Assembly: GCA_947044405.1 (NCBI GenBank)
Contig: CAMRHE010000353.1
Coordinates: 806,001 to 870,000 of the forward strand
Source of the DNA: Leptodactylus fallax
Taxonomy: Eukaryota; Chordata; Amphibia; Anura; Leptodactylidae
Reading direction: 5' to 3'
DNA length: 64,000 bases
Shown here: one piece after another, positions 24,141 through 34,184 of the stretch
How positions within the stretch are numbered: the stretch's first letter is position 1
Layout: each line of letters starts with the position of its first letter
Notes under the pieces: generated by a model
Databases searched by the model: none
Told to the model about the DNA's origin: nothing
The model's input: only the letters and a program-made list of their open reading frames with translations
Program-made: the position numbers and the translations under genes

Positions 24141-24677
24141 AAGGCTGCTTTGGTAGTTTCATGCACTTTACTTGTTGGAAATAAAAAAATTTATTTTTCT
24201 CCTTAATTATGTCTCTATTAATGAAAATACCTGGAAAGAGCAAAAGCAAGTGTTATGTCCAAGTTAGGAAAAGTAACGCAAATAATATGCAACCTGATCC
24301 ACAATGTTTGAGATATACATACACATATATATATCTATATAGAGATATATATATCTATAGATATATATTATTTTTTATGTTGGTAAAACTAGGCTTACTA
24401 AAATGATGCTGAAGGAAATGCTCATATTTATAGAAAAAGTTGGGGCGTTTCTAGGGGCGTGAAGGGGTGTATCCACGGGCGTGGCTTCATTTCAGAAAAT
24501 TCAACTATTGTCCCTCTTTGCATCCTTGAAAAGTTGGGAGGTATGCATCCATATATATAATAAACTGTTTTCCCAGTAAAAAACATACACATCGTGGCAA
24601 AAAAGGTAAACACAGCTTCTCTTCATTAAGACTCCTAAATGTAAACATACTCACTAAACAGGTCGCAAGCTATAGAT

Positions 24678-25819
24678 CAGCAGTCCCCAACCTTTTTTGT
24701 AGCAAGGACCACTTACATGTAGGCCAATTTTCCCGTGGCCCAGTGGGGGGCGGGGTTTAATGGGTGGCCAGGTTTTTAGCGAAGGGGTAGGGTTGGGGCG
24801 ATTGGGCGGCTCATAAAAAAAAGAAATACATATTTGAGGATTACATTTATACATTTCCTTATAAATTATTAAGGGAGATCTCTCCATCAAACTTAACTTA
24901 TTGGTGGTATGGACAGCTAATAAAAGCATGGGTAGGACGGTTGCCCTCATTCAATTGGGGGGGGGGGCATCACTCAACACTAATATTACCTGGGGGGGGC
25001 ACTACTAGGGCACTATTACAGTAATAGTGCCCCAAAGCTAATAACATTACCTGTGTGCCTGTGTGGGGACTGTTAACTGTAGGTGGGGCACTATAACTGT
25101 AATAGTGCCCTAACAGTGCCCCCCCCCTCACAGGTAATAGTCTCCCCCCACAGGTAACGTTATTAACTGGGGGGGAAGCACTATTACTGTAATTGTGCCC
25201 TAGTAGTGCCCCCCACAGGTAATATTACCTGTGTGTGTGTGGGGGGGGGGGAGGCGGCTATAACCTGTGGGGAGAACTACTAGGGCCCTATTACCGTTAT
25301 AGTGCCCCCCAGTTCATAACATTACCTGTGTTGTAGGGGACTGTTATTAACTGGGGGGGGGGCACTATAACTGTAATAGGCCACTATTACAGTTATAGTG
25401 CCCCCTACACACACACAGTTAATAACACTGTAATAGTACTGTAACTATAATTACAATTACATTATACTTACCTGGTCACTAATGCAGCTCCCGGAATCTG
25501 TTCTTCTATGCTGATCCCTGACCCCAGCAGCACCATAGGAAAGGTTCCGAGAGCAGCACAGAAGATGCACACATCCTGTGTGTCAGAAGAGATCCCGGGA
25601 GCGGTAATCAGGTAAGTGGAAAGTGATCTGCTGGTGTAGGCTACACCAGCAGATCACTCTGAAAAAACAGATCCTGTACCAGGTGTCTGTATTACATGCA
25701 GCATAGGAGCATAAATTGACACTTAGTAGCCTACAGAAATCCCCGATGACCGGGCCGGCCCGGTACCAAGTAATCCACGGCCCAGTACTGGTCCGTGGCC
25801 CAGTCATTGGGGACCTCTG
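24678..25819. mobile_element. Probable non-autonomous hAT element G
   Basis: Ends CAGCAGTCCCCAACC and the complement of CAGAGGTCCCCAATG resemble the hAT CAGNGGTCCCCAACC type. The flanking 8 bases match at only 5 of 8 positions, so the copy is old or the boundary is imprecise. CCGTGGCCCAG words near both ends support the pairing. No transposase is present. Confidence 0.6.
24955..25440. repeat. Cluster of inverted AATAGTGCCCC repeats
   Basis: GGGGCACTATTAC and GTAATAGTGCCCC alternate many times, with ACAGGTAATATTACCTGTG palindromes and G or C runs. The stretch could form many competing hairpins. It lies inside element G. Confidence 0.8.
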
Positions 25820-27034
25820 ATATATAAATATTGACATGGAGCATGTGGCTCAGTTCCCTCAGCCAATAGTTTGCTGTGGGGCGTTAGTGTGAGAGTTACA
25901 CAGGCATCATGGCCGTAAACCCTTTGCCTGAATATAGTGTGGTATAGTTATGGCTGATTTGTATATAGCAACTTGTTTAACCCTTTCACTACCAGGGGTC
26001 TCCGGAAATTTTGTACCTCCGGTAGCCACAGCAATTTTCACAGATGGACAAATCAAACCTAAATTGCAACATTAAAAAAATCATCCAACCCCCCCATACC
26101 TATATATTTTCTTAAAGTAGACACTTGCAGCATTCTCAGAATGCTATTTGGTACTGTATACGAACAAGCACCTTCATGCAATTTTGATTTAAAGTGAATG
26201 TTTTATTAAAAATTGCAAATAAATGTATATTAGTTGCTAAAAGTGGAAACCAAACAAAGTTATATGCACCAAACCTCCTAAAAATAAGAGATCAACATGT
26301 GAAGAGTTCATTCATATCACTAAGGCCTACACCTGCATGCACATATCTTCAGAAAATCACTAGAACTGGAATGAGCAAAAATCTGCTTTGAAGTTGGAAA
26401 TGTTAAAAAAGTATAATCCTATAAAAAGTAGGGATTACACACCGTGGAAAGCAAGTGAACCCCTAAACCCTATATATTTTTTGAAAGTAGACAACCTGTA
26501 GATTACATGTGTCTCAATTGGTTATCAATAGCCACATCCACCTTCATGTAACTTTGTGAAAACACAAATAATTTTTTGAAAAAATGCACCAAAACATATA
26601 TTTGCACTTAAAACTCCTATTCAATCTTACATTCACACACAAAATATATTTAAAATAAAAGATCAAGGTGTACACAATTTATATATACTACATCAAGAGC
26701 TCGTACTCTCAAAAACACTAATACGGAAGACAAGTGAGATTTTGCTGTTATTCAATAATATGTTAAGAATCTATACTGCACCTAGCAAACTGTGACTATG
26801 ATACCAAAATCTAACTTTTTTGAGATTGCACAGCATACCGTATATAAAAACAGTACTTAATATGTCATATATACTGTACAACCTCCTTCATGCAACTTTG
26901 CAGCAAACAGAGATTGTAAGAAAAAATTGTACAAAAATTCAAATTTGCCACTAAAGTGCCGACTCAAGCAGTCCCTTTCTGAAAACAAAATGTACTTTAC
27001 AAAAAACTGCAATATGTGAGGAATTCATACATAC

Positions 27035-27035
<1 letters not shown>

Positions 27036-27080
<45 letters not shown>
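27036..27080. repeat. TA microsatellite
   Basis: About 22 TA units. Confidence 0.95.
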
Positions 27081-27083
<3 letters not shown>

Positions 27084-27432
27084 GACAATTTGGTGGGATT
27101 AGTCTCAAATGGCGGCAGACTCCTGGTCCCGACAGCAGTGGTTCGTTGTACTGGGCGCCAGAGAGACAGCGTTCAGACGGTGCCAATTTAAAACAAAATG
27201 GCTTTTTATTCAGCTTAAGTGCAACATAACAAAACAAAAAAACAGCCTGGGCCAGACTTAGGGCACTAACTGACTTCTTGACCCCTATCAAGCCTCTGGG
27301 GCAACGAGCAGCCTGACCAATGCTCAGCTCAAGCAAAAGTCCCCTGTGGACCCCAGCCCTTCTGGGACAGACCGCCTCTCTGTCCTTGGCTGGTTCCACA
27401 GTTCCTGCTTCCTGCAGGATTCAACAGCAGCT
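27081..27432 (-). promoter_or_regulatory. LTR-like insertion (uncertain)
   Basis: Its right limit is where family similarity with 34193 resumes. On the minus strand it contains AATAAAAAGCC (polyadenylation-like) and ends AATTGTCACAA. GC-rich sequence rich in CCTGG words differs from its A/T-rich surroundings. No clean duplication was found. Confidence 0.3.
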
Positions 27433-28269
27433 TCAGAGGGGTATTACATAAGAATACCCCTATGATTAGGCTCAGAGGGGTATTACATTATCCCTCTATG
27501 TGACAGAGAGCAAAAGTATAGTTTGCTCTCTGATTGATAGGAGAAGGGATAACATGGACAGAAGTCCCTGCTATCCCCCTCCTGGGGTCACCTACAGGTT
27601 ATGCACAGATGATGATGATGATTTCTCATCTCTGTGCAGTCTTCAGGGCTGCTCCTCCCCCCTCCTCCTCCTACCGCAGCTCTTAAGATGCTTCCTGAGA
27701 CAGGAGGGGGGAGGACATTTTAGAACCCCATATCTCAGGATCCGTTAGGAGTATTAAGAAGATCATCTTTAAAACGATACCAAGATCTTCATAATATTCC
27801 TTACAAATTCGGAGTGAATAGCTTTTAAATACACTGTTGGGAATTGAGATCTGCAATGTGATCTCAATGCCGAATAGCATTTTCAACAATGAATTACTCC
27901 GGAACTGTAAGATCTATTATAAAGATATTGGTAACATTTTAAAGCTGAGATTCTCATCTTTAAAATGAATCCAAGCTCTTCTTAATAAACCTAATGGATC
28001 CTGAGATATTGTCATTAGAAGTAAGGACGTATTAGATACGTGACTGGCTACAGAAGTGCCACCCTGGGAAGAAGTATAAATACGTGGCTGACAGGGAAAG
28101 GGTTAAAGTCACAAAATACTATTAAATCACAAACAAAAACCGGAATCCTAGTTAAACCCTTGGCATCACAGCTAGTTTTGGATTTTATGACACAGCCCCA
28201 TTTTTCAAATGGGACATGTGTCACTTTGTGTGGTGATAACTTTGCAACGTTTTAACTTGTCCAGGTGAT

Positions 28270-29200
28270 TTTAAGAAAGTTTTTTGATGACACATTGTAC
28301 TTCGTGTTTGTTGTAAATTTGGGTCAATATGTTTGGTGTTTATTTATGGAAAATAGGACGTTTTGTGAAAATTTTGAAAAATATGCAATTTTCAAAGTTT
28401 GAAATTACCCTCTTTTATATATAGAGAGAGCAATACAACTCATATGTTAATAAACATAATTTACCATATCTCTGCTTTATGTTGACATCAAATTTTAAAC
28501 ATTAATTTAATTTTTTGGGGAAATTATAAGGCTTACAGTCTAACAGGAATTTTCAAGAGAATTTACAAAAATTTTTCAAGGTACTAATTCAGTTCCAAAG
28601 GGGCTTTGAAAGGTCTTTGTATTGGAAACCCCCATAAATCACCCCGTTTTCAAAACTGCACCACCAAAACAACTTAAGACAGTATTTGAGAAGTTTGTTA
28701 ACCCTTTAAGCACTTCACAGGAATTAAGACAAAATAAAGGTGAAAAATATACATTTCAATTTTTTTTCAATACTATGTTCATTTACCCTAAAATTTGCAC
28801 ATTCACAAGGCATTAAAGGAGAAAATGCATCCCACAGTTTGTTCTACAATTTCTCTGAAGCACAAAAATACCACATGTGTTGATGTAACCTGCTGTTTTG
28901 GTAAACAACAGGACACATAAAGGGAAGGAGCAACACTGAGCTTTCGGAGGGCAGATTTTACTTGAATCGTTTTCAGGTGCCATGATGCATTTGCAGAGCA
29001 CATGAGGTACCAGAACAATAAAACCCCCATTAAATTACCCCATTTAACAAGATACACCCCTCAAGGAATTTATCAAGGGGTATAATGAGCACTTTGACGC
29101 CACAGCTGTTCCACAGAATTTACTTGGGACATGAAAAGAAAAAATTGCTCTCTTTCCAGTAAAATGTCTCTTTAGCACCAAATTTCTCATTTTCACAAGG
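28270..29200. repeat. Dispersed repeat A, left of piggyBac
   Basis: At least two related blocks begin near 28800 (CAAGGCATTAAAGGAGAAAA) and run to CATTTTCACAAGG at 29200. The piggyBac insertion at TTAA splits a block whose remainder continues at 33039. 28107-28270 has no gene. Confidence 0.6.
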
Positions 29201-29570
29201 TTAACACTAGAAGTCCCAGAGAGGGGTCATTTAACATTTCTACCTTTGGAACCCAGAGACGGGTCGAATGACCTGAAGGATTTTATCTAACATCCTATAA
29301 TCACCGTCTTTTGTTCTGTAATTAAGGCCATTACTGTCACACCACAGGAGGTTGTTGTTTTCCATTGAGTTTAGCCATTTAGTTTCTAGTTAGTTCTATT
29401 CAGTTTATTGTATTTGATAATATAAAGACTATACATATTGTATTTAGTTTAGTTTTATTTGAGCAAAAAAGCACTGAAACAATTAATCATTTTTTATATA
29501 TTTTAAATAGAATTAGAAATTTTAGAGCAAGGTACAGCTGTGAGTAATGACCAGAAGCATTTGTCTAAGG

Positions 29571-31347
29571 CAGGGGTAGGCAACCTTTTTTGTTCGGCGT
29601 GCCGATTTTAATAAAAAAATCAAAGATGAGGTACTCGGAGTGCCGGTCAATAATTGTAAGTCTGACGACCCCTAAACTAAAGTCATATACCACAAACCAT
29701 AACACAGAAGTGCTGCCACCAGATGCTTTAGGACACATGCGTTTACTGCTATTTCCTGGGACACTCCTGTACTTTCTGATTAGAAGCAATGAAAGTCCAT
29801 GTGCAGCCCCCAATTAGTGGTAAATTTATTGTGTCCAGGAGCCCCGTATGGCAGCATCCTTATGGTGAATACACACTATGTATCTGGATGCAGCTATATT
29901 TGGAACTTTTTCATTCAATGTAAAACTGGTGCATTTTTGCACAAAAAAAAACAAAGCCGGAGTTTTCTGTGCAAAAACACATCCTTAATATAGAAAACAC
30001 ACCGTTATACAGAATAATGTCCCATAGTGGTCCCTGCACACGGTATTATGTCCCATAGCGGCCCCTTCAACATGGTATATGTCCCATAGCTGCCTCTGCA
30101 CACGGCATTTGTCCCATAGCTGCCTCTGCACACAGTATTTGTCCCATAGCAGTCCCTGCACACAGTATTTGTCCCATAGCGGCCCCTGCACACAGCAATA
30201 TGTCCCATAACGGTCCCTACACACCGTATATGTCCCATAGCAGACCCTGCACACGGTATATGTCCCATAGCGGCCCCTGCACACGGTATTATGCTCTATA
30301 GTGGCCCCTGCACACGGTATTATGTCCCATAGCAGCCTCTGCACACGGTATTTGTCCCATAGCGGCCCCTGCACACGGTATTATGTCCCATAGCGGCCCC
30401 TACACACAGTATTTGTCCCATAGCTGACCCTGCACACAGTATTTGTCCCATAGCGGCCCCTGCACACGGTATTATGCTCCATAGTGGCCCCTGCACACGG
30501 GATTATGTCCCATAGCGGCCTCTGCACACGGTATTTGTCCCATAGCGGCCCCTGCACACGGTATTATGTCCCATAGCGGCCCCTACACACGGTATTTGTC
30601 CCATAGCTGCCCCTGCACACGGTATTTGTCCCATAGCGGCCCCTGCACACGGTATATGTCCCATAGCGGCCCCTGCACATGGTATTATGCTCCATAGTGG
30701 CCCCTGCACACGGTATATGTCCCATAGCGGTCCCTGCACACGGTATTATGCTCCATAGTGGCCCCTGCACACGGTATTATGCTCCATAGTGGCCCCTGCA
30801 CACGGTATTATGCTCCATAGTGGCCCCTGCACATGGTATTATGCTCCATAGTGGCCCCTGCACACGGTATTATGCTCCATAGTGGTCCCTGCACACGGTA
30901 TTATGCTCTATAGTGGCCCCTGCACACGGTATTATGCTTCATAGTGGCCCCTGCACACGGTATATGTCCCATAGTGGTCCCTGCACACGGTATTATGCTC
31001 TATAGTGGCCCCTGCACACGGTATTATGCTCCATAGTGGCCCCTGCACACGGTATATGTCCCATAGTGGCCCCTGCACACGGTATATGTCCCATAGTGGC
31101 CCCTGCACACGGTATATGTCCCATAGTGGCCCCTGCACACGGTATATGTCCCATAGTGGCCCCTGCACACGGTATATGTCCCATAGTGGTCCCTGCACAC
31201 GGTATTATGCTCTATAGTGGCCCCTGCAGGCAGAAGCGCCCGAAGAGTACAGAGCGGCTGCGGAGCGTGGAATAGTGAATACATTGTTTTTTATGTTTGA
31301 TCATCTCCCCGGGGGCTCCGCTTATTGCCATAGTTTGCCGACCCCTG
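29571..31347. mobile_element. Non-autonomous hAT element 2 with internal minisatellite
   Basis: Same family as 12557-14480: ends CAGGGGTAGGCAACCT and the complement of CAGGGGTCGGCAAACTAT, with the perfect 8-bp duplication GTCTAAGG (29563-29570 and 31348-31355). The left 400 bases are nearly identical to element 1. The array is longer, and the palindromes are deleted; only GTTTTTTATGTTTGATCATC and the terminus remain on the right. Confidence 0.9.
30010..31225. repeat. 30-31 bp minisatellite in hAT element 2
   Basis: Roughly 39 units of the same type as in element 1. The last third (31030-31200) is a homogeneous block of six near-identical TATATGTCCCATAGTGG units, indicating recent local expansion. 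Confidence 0.95.
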
Positions 31348-31369
31348 GTCTAAGGCCTCAAGCACACTA

Positions 31370-31640
31370 GCGAAAAAAAATTGCGCGAAAATCGCATCGC
31401 AATGCGATGCAATTTTTTTCTGCGATTTGCCAATGTATTTCAATGGCACCAAGCACACCTGCGATTTTTTTTTCGTGCGATTTTTTTTCATAGGTGCGAT
31501 TTTCCTGCGATTTTTTTTTTTTTGTGCGATTTTTTTCGTGCAAAAAAATCCCAGAGAAGTGATCTATATGACCAATGGGACAGATCACAAAAATATCGCA
31601 AGTAGCTGTGATTTTTTTTGCGATTTTTTTTTTTTTCTGC
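31370..31640. repeat. TGCGATTTTTT repeat cluster
   Basis: About ten copies of TGCGATTTTTT in irregular spacing plus GCATCGCAATGCGATGC, a near-perfect palindrome at 31395-31411. No gene is evident; it is simple-sequence expansion within the piggyBac element. Confidence 0.8.
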
Positions 31641-31844
31641 ACCCATTGACTTGAATCTAAATATACAAAAATGTAAATATACAAAAGAACAACTGTTATT
31701 TGTTTCTATGCTTTTTATTTTTGTTATGAAAATAATAAAAAAAATACAAGGAATAAAACAATTCCACACATATTTACAATAGGCTGCTGTGGGGGGCTGC
31801 GTGTGTGTGTGTGAGTGGCATGTCCTTCTTGTGTGACTAGCATT

Positions 31845-32699
31845 TCAGCATTCACTCAGCAGTCTGTCTGCACTGTCGGAGCATACCTGGCACTGCCTGG
31901 GTATGTCCCTGGTACATTTGCCACACGTGTATTTGTAGCAGTAAACACATCTCTCAGTTGCACAATTGTTCGTGCATCGATGGTTGACCTGACACTTCGC
32001 CTTTTTGCCAGGGCTGGGTGTGGAAGGTTGTTGCCGAAGGAGTTTCTCCTTGCGTGCCTTCTTTTCAGTCACATGAGAGCCACCTAACTCTTTTGCAAGC
32101 TCAACCAGGAAGTCCACCCATCTCTCCTGCACCCCAGTGCATGCCTGATAAAGAACATGAGCATTCAGTGCTGCCATGTCAATCATGTTGTAGAACACGG
32201 CGAATGGCCATCTCCGTGTTCCTGCACGCACGCTGTACTCCCGCACCATTTTGTCCATTACATCCACACCGCACTTTGTGTGGTTGTATTGTGTGACCGT
32301 GTTTGGCTTCCTTTTGTTGGTATCCTTAGTCTCAACCACGCTGTGCATGCTGCTGAGAATGTAGACGGCCTTCTTTCGTTTGGGTGCATACACTGTCAGT
32401 GTGGCACCAGTGGTTGAAAACACCTGAGTGGTGAATTCAGTGCGGTCCATCTGTCTAGCGGATTGAGGAATTTCCCGGCGACTCTTGTTGACTGTGCCGA
32501 GGATAGTGGTTTTCCGGCTAAGCAGTCGTTGTGCAAGTGACAATGATGTAAAGAAATTGTCCGTGGTTACAGTTCTGCCCTTGTCCATGAATGATTCCAT
32601 CAGCCTCATCACTACAGTTTCGGACAGTCTCTCCCCGCTGGGACGACTGGGGTCCTTGCCAAGATATGGGAGGACATTACAGATGTACTTTGATTTCAA
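31845..32699 (-). pseudogene. piggyBac transposase, C-terminal 284 residues
   Basis: A DDE-type transposase fragment. Visible are TVTTDNFFTSLSLAQRLL (second catalytic Asp), KCGVDVMDKMVREYS (third Asp) and a C-terminal cysteine-rich domain CTNNCATERCVYCYKYTCGK ending CQVC, as in piggyBac proteins, where it binds the terminal repeats. The frame is completely open over 284 codons. The N-terminal half with the first catalytic Asp is absent: only about 330 bases separate residue 1 of this frame from the element end, so the loss is an internal deletion. A binding-only protein is conceivable, but no start or promoter evidence supports expression. Confidence 0.85.
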
Positions 32700-33038
32700 G
32701 TCGCAGACTACTTTGAGAAGCAGTCACATCCCCCACAGCACAAAAGGCTGCATGCAAATTTGCTAAGGTTTTAGCAAATATTCCCAGCACAACAATGCAG
32801 CTGGGGGGTGGGCAGACACTCAGGAGCAGCTTACATTCTTTTGTTTACACTCTCTTACAAGACCTGAGGTGGATCAAAACAATTCCCCCCTGCAGATTCC
32901 TCAGACAATGGCCACATTTACAAATGAAAGGAAATGCTAATTGGAGCCATCAGAGTTGTCAGTTTGGACTAAGGGTCATTTGACCCTCTTTCAGGACTTC
33001 AAGGGGGAGCTCGAAATTTCTGGAACTTCTAGTGTTAA

Positions 33039-33440
33039 GAGAGAAAAAACACCCCACAGTTCATTACACAATTTCTCCAGAATGTAGCAGTACCCCATAT
33101 GTGGTCGTAAACTGCTGTATGGGTACATGGCAGAGCTGTATGGGTACATGACAGAGAAAGCGCTATTTGGCTGCTGGAGGGCAGATTTTGATGGAATTGT
33201 TTTCTGGAAACAATGTCGCATGTGCAGAGTCCCTGAGGTGCCAGAACATTGGAAACCCCCGAAATGTGACCCCATTTTGGAAACTAGATCCCTCAAGGAA
33301 TTTCTCAAGAAGCATAGTGAGCATTTTGACTACAGATGTTTCAAAGAATTGGGCCGTGAAAATAGATGACATTTTTTTTCCGTTAAAATGTTGTTTTAAA
33401 GGGATTCTATTATTGGCAAAAAACATTTTTTAACTAAACA
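33039..33440. repeat. Dispersed repeat A, right of piggyBac
   Basis: It continues the block broken at 29200: GAGAGAAAAAACACCCCACA, ACAATTTCTCCAGAATGTAG, then ACATTGGAAACCCCCGAAAT. Closely parallels 28810-29160. Confidence 0.65.
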
Positions 33441-33566
33441 CCATGTATTGTAGCATTTATAAAGGCCTTTGTTTTTTTCGCTGGAAACAAAGTCCTGCAT
33501 GTCTGACTTTGTTTCCAACGAAAAAACTGGATTCGCGGCGCAGAGGGTATAAGGGCACACCCGCGC

Positions 33567-33612
33567 ATTGCTTTAAAAACCCATTCAAATGAATGGGTTT
33601 TTAAGCAATGCG
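33567..33612. repeat. Hairpin-forming palindrome
   Basis: GCATTGCTTTAAAAACCCAT and ATGGGTTTTTAAGCAATGC are inverted around TCAAATGA, a nearly perfect 46-base hairpin. It lies in noncoding repeat sequence (33441-33760). Confidence 0.85.
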
Positions 33613-33773
33613 TCGCTAACCTGTAGCTATACGGTGCATATCCTGTTTCCCGAGATTTTCAGTCGGATTGGCGTCGGACGGACTTCAGCGCAAGTGTGAA
33701 CCCACCCTTAGCTTGTGCTGTTGCTTTAAATGCTGCAGAAGATAGTCCGGGGGCACGCTGAAAGTCTGGGCAA

Positions 33774-33921
33774 CCAGACTTCAGTGCTTCTTTATTAGGA
33801 TCAAATAAAAACAGTAGCCTGTAGAAGTGCTTGCTAAGCGAAACGGCCTGTTGCTGCTGTTCACTTTGACCCTGGTATGCCGGTTTTTATTTGATCCTAA
33901 TAAAGAAGCACTGAAGTCTGG
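33774..33921. repeat. Perfect 39-bp inverted repeat around a ribozyme-like core
   Basis: Left arm 33774-33812 (starting CCAGACTTCAGTGC) and right arm 33883-33921 are exact reverse complements over 39 bases, separated by 70 bases that contain a hammerhead-like core. The arrangement resembles a head-to-head terminal segment of a PLE or a foldback retroelement. Confidence 0.85.
33819..33844 (+). ncRNA. Hammerhead-like core, one box altered
   Basis: CTGTAGA (33819-33825, consensus CTGANGA) is followed by stem II GCTT (33829-33832) with AAGC (33836-33839) and an intact GAAAC (33840-33844). The substitution at a normally invariant A suggests that it no longer cleaves. Confidence 0.45.
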
Positions 33922-34184
33922 TTGTGTGCCACTGTTCATCTTCTTTCTCTGTGGATACTAGTAATTGTTATTGCTGTTATTTTAGCATGTAACAGATATT
34001 GCTAGAGAGGGGTCGGCGTATTTTACTCTATAAAGATCAGGTATGCACAGGACAGGGACAGTGAAAAAATGTAAACTTTATTGATGACTTTGTATGTTTT
34101 GTGTGTTTACTTGAACTCTTTTGGCACTTCGATCTGGACGATGGTAAACGTCCTGGTCACAGCGCCAATAAACTCCCTGGTTAT

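Larger units (their letters stand above)
22511..24544. mobile_element. Non-autonomous element F with 8-bp duplication
   Basis: Ends CATACCTCCCAACT and AGTTGGGAGGTAT form an inverted repeat, flanked by a perfect 8-bp duplication GCATCCAT (22503-22510 and 24545-24552). The left interior has TGTCCCGC repeated four times. The 8-bp duplication points to a hAT-type mechanism. No transposase is present. It hosts hAT element 3. Confidence 0.75.
25977..28106. mobile_element. piggyBac-type non-autonomous element
   Basis: Ends TTAACCCTTTCACTACCAGG and the complement of TTAACCCTTTCCCTGTCAGC both include the TTAA target. No transposase is present. Internal block 27433-27640 recurs at 34193-34410, so the interior belongs to a dispersed family. 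A TA microsatellite and an LTR-like segment lie inside it. Confidence 0.6.
29201..33038 (-). mobile_element. piggyBac element with truncated transposase
   Basis: TTAA (29201-29204 and 33035-33038) borders the inverted ends CACTAGAAGTCCCAGA and the complement of CACTAGAAGTTCCAGA. A piggyBac transposase fragment is on the minus strand at 31845-32699, and hAT element 2 is nested at 29571-31347. Outside the TTAAs, dispersed repeat A reads continuously across the site once the element is ignored, confirming the boundaries. Confidence 0.85.

Noticed and set aside
30010..31225. CRISPR-like array of about 30-bp units
   Set aside because: Units are directly adjacent with no unique spacers, all units vary together, and the context is a eukaryotic hAT element.
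32018..32417. Plus-strand open frames opposite the piggyBac transposase
   Set aside because: They are antisense shadows of the minus-strand transposase fragment.
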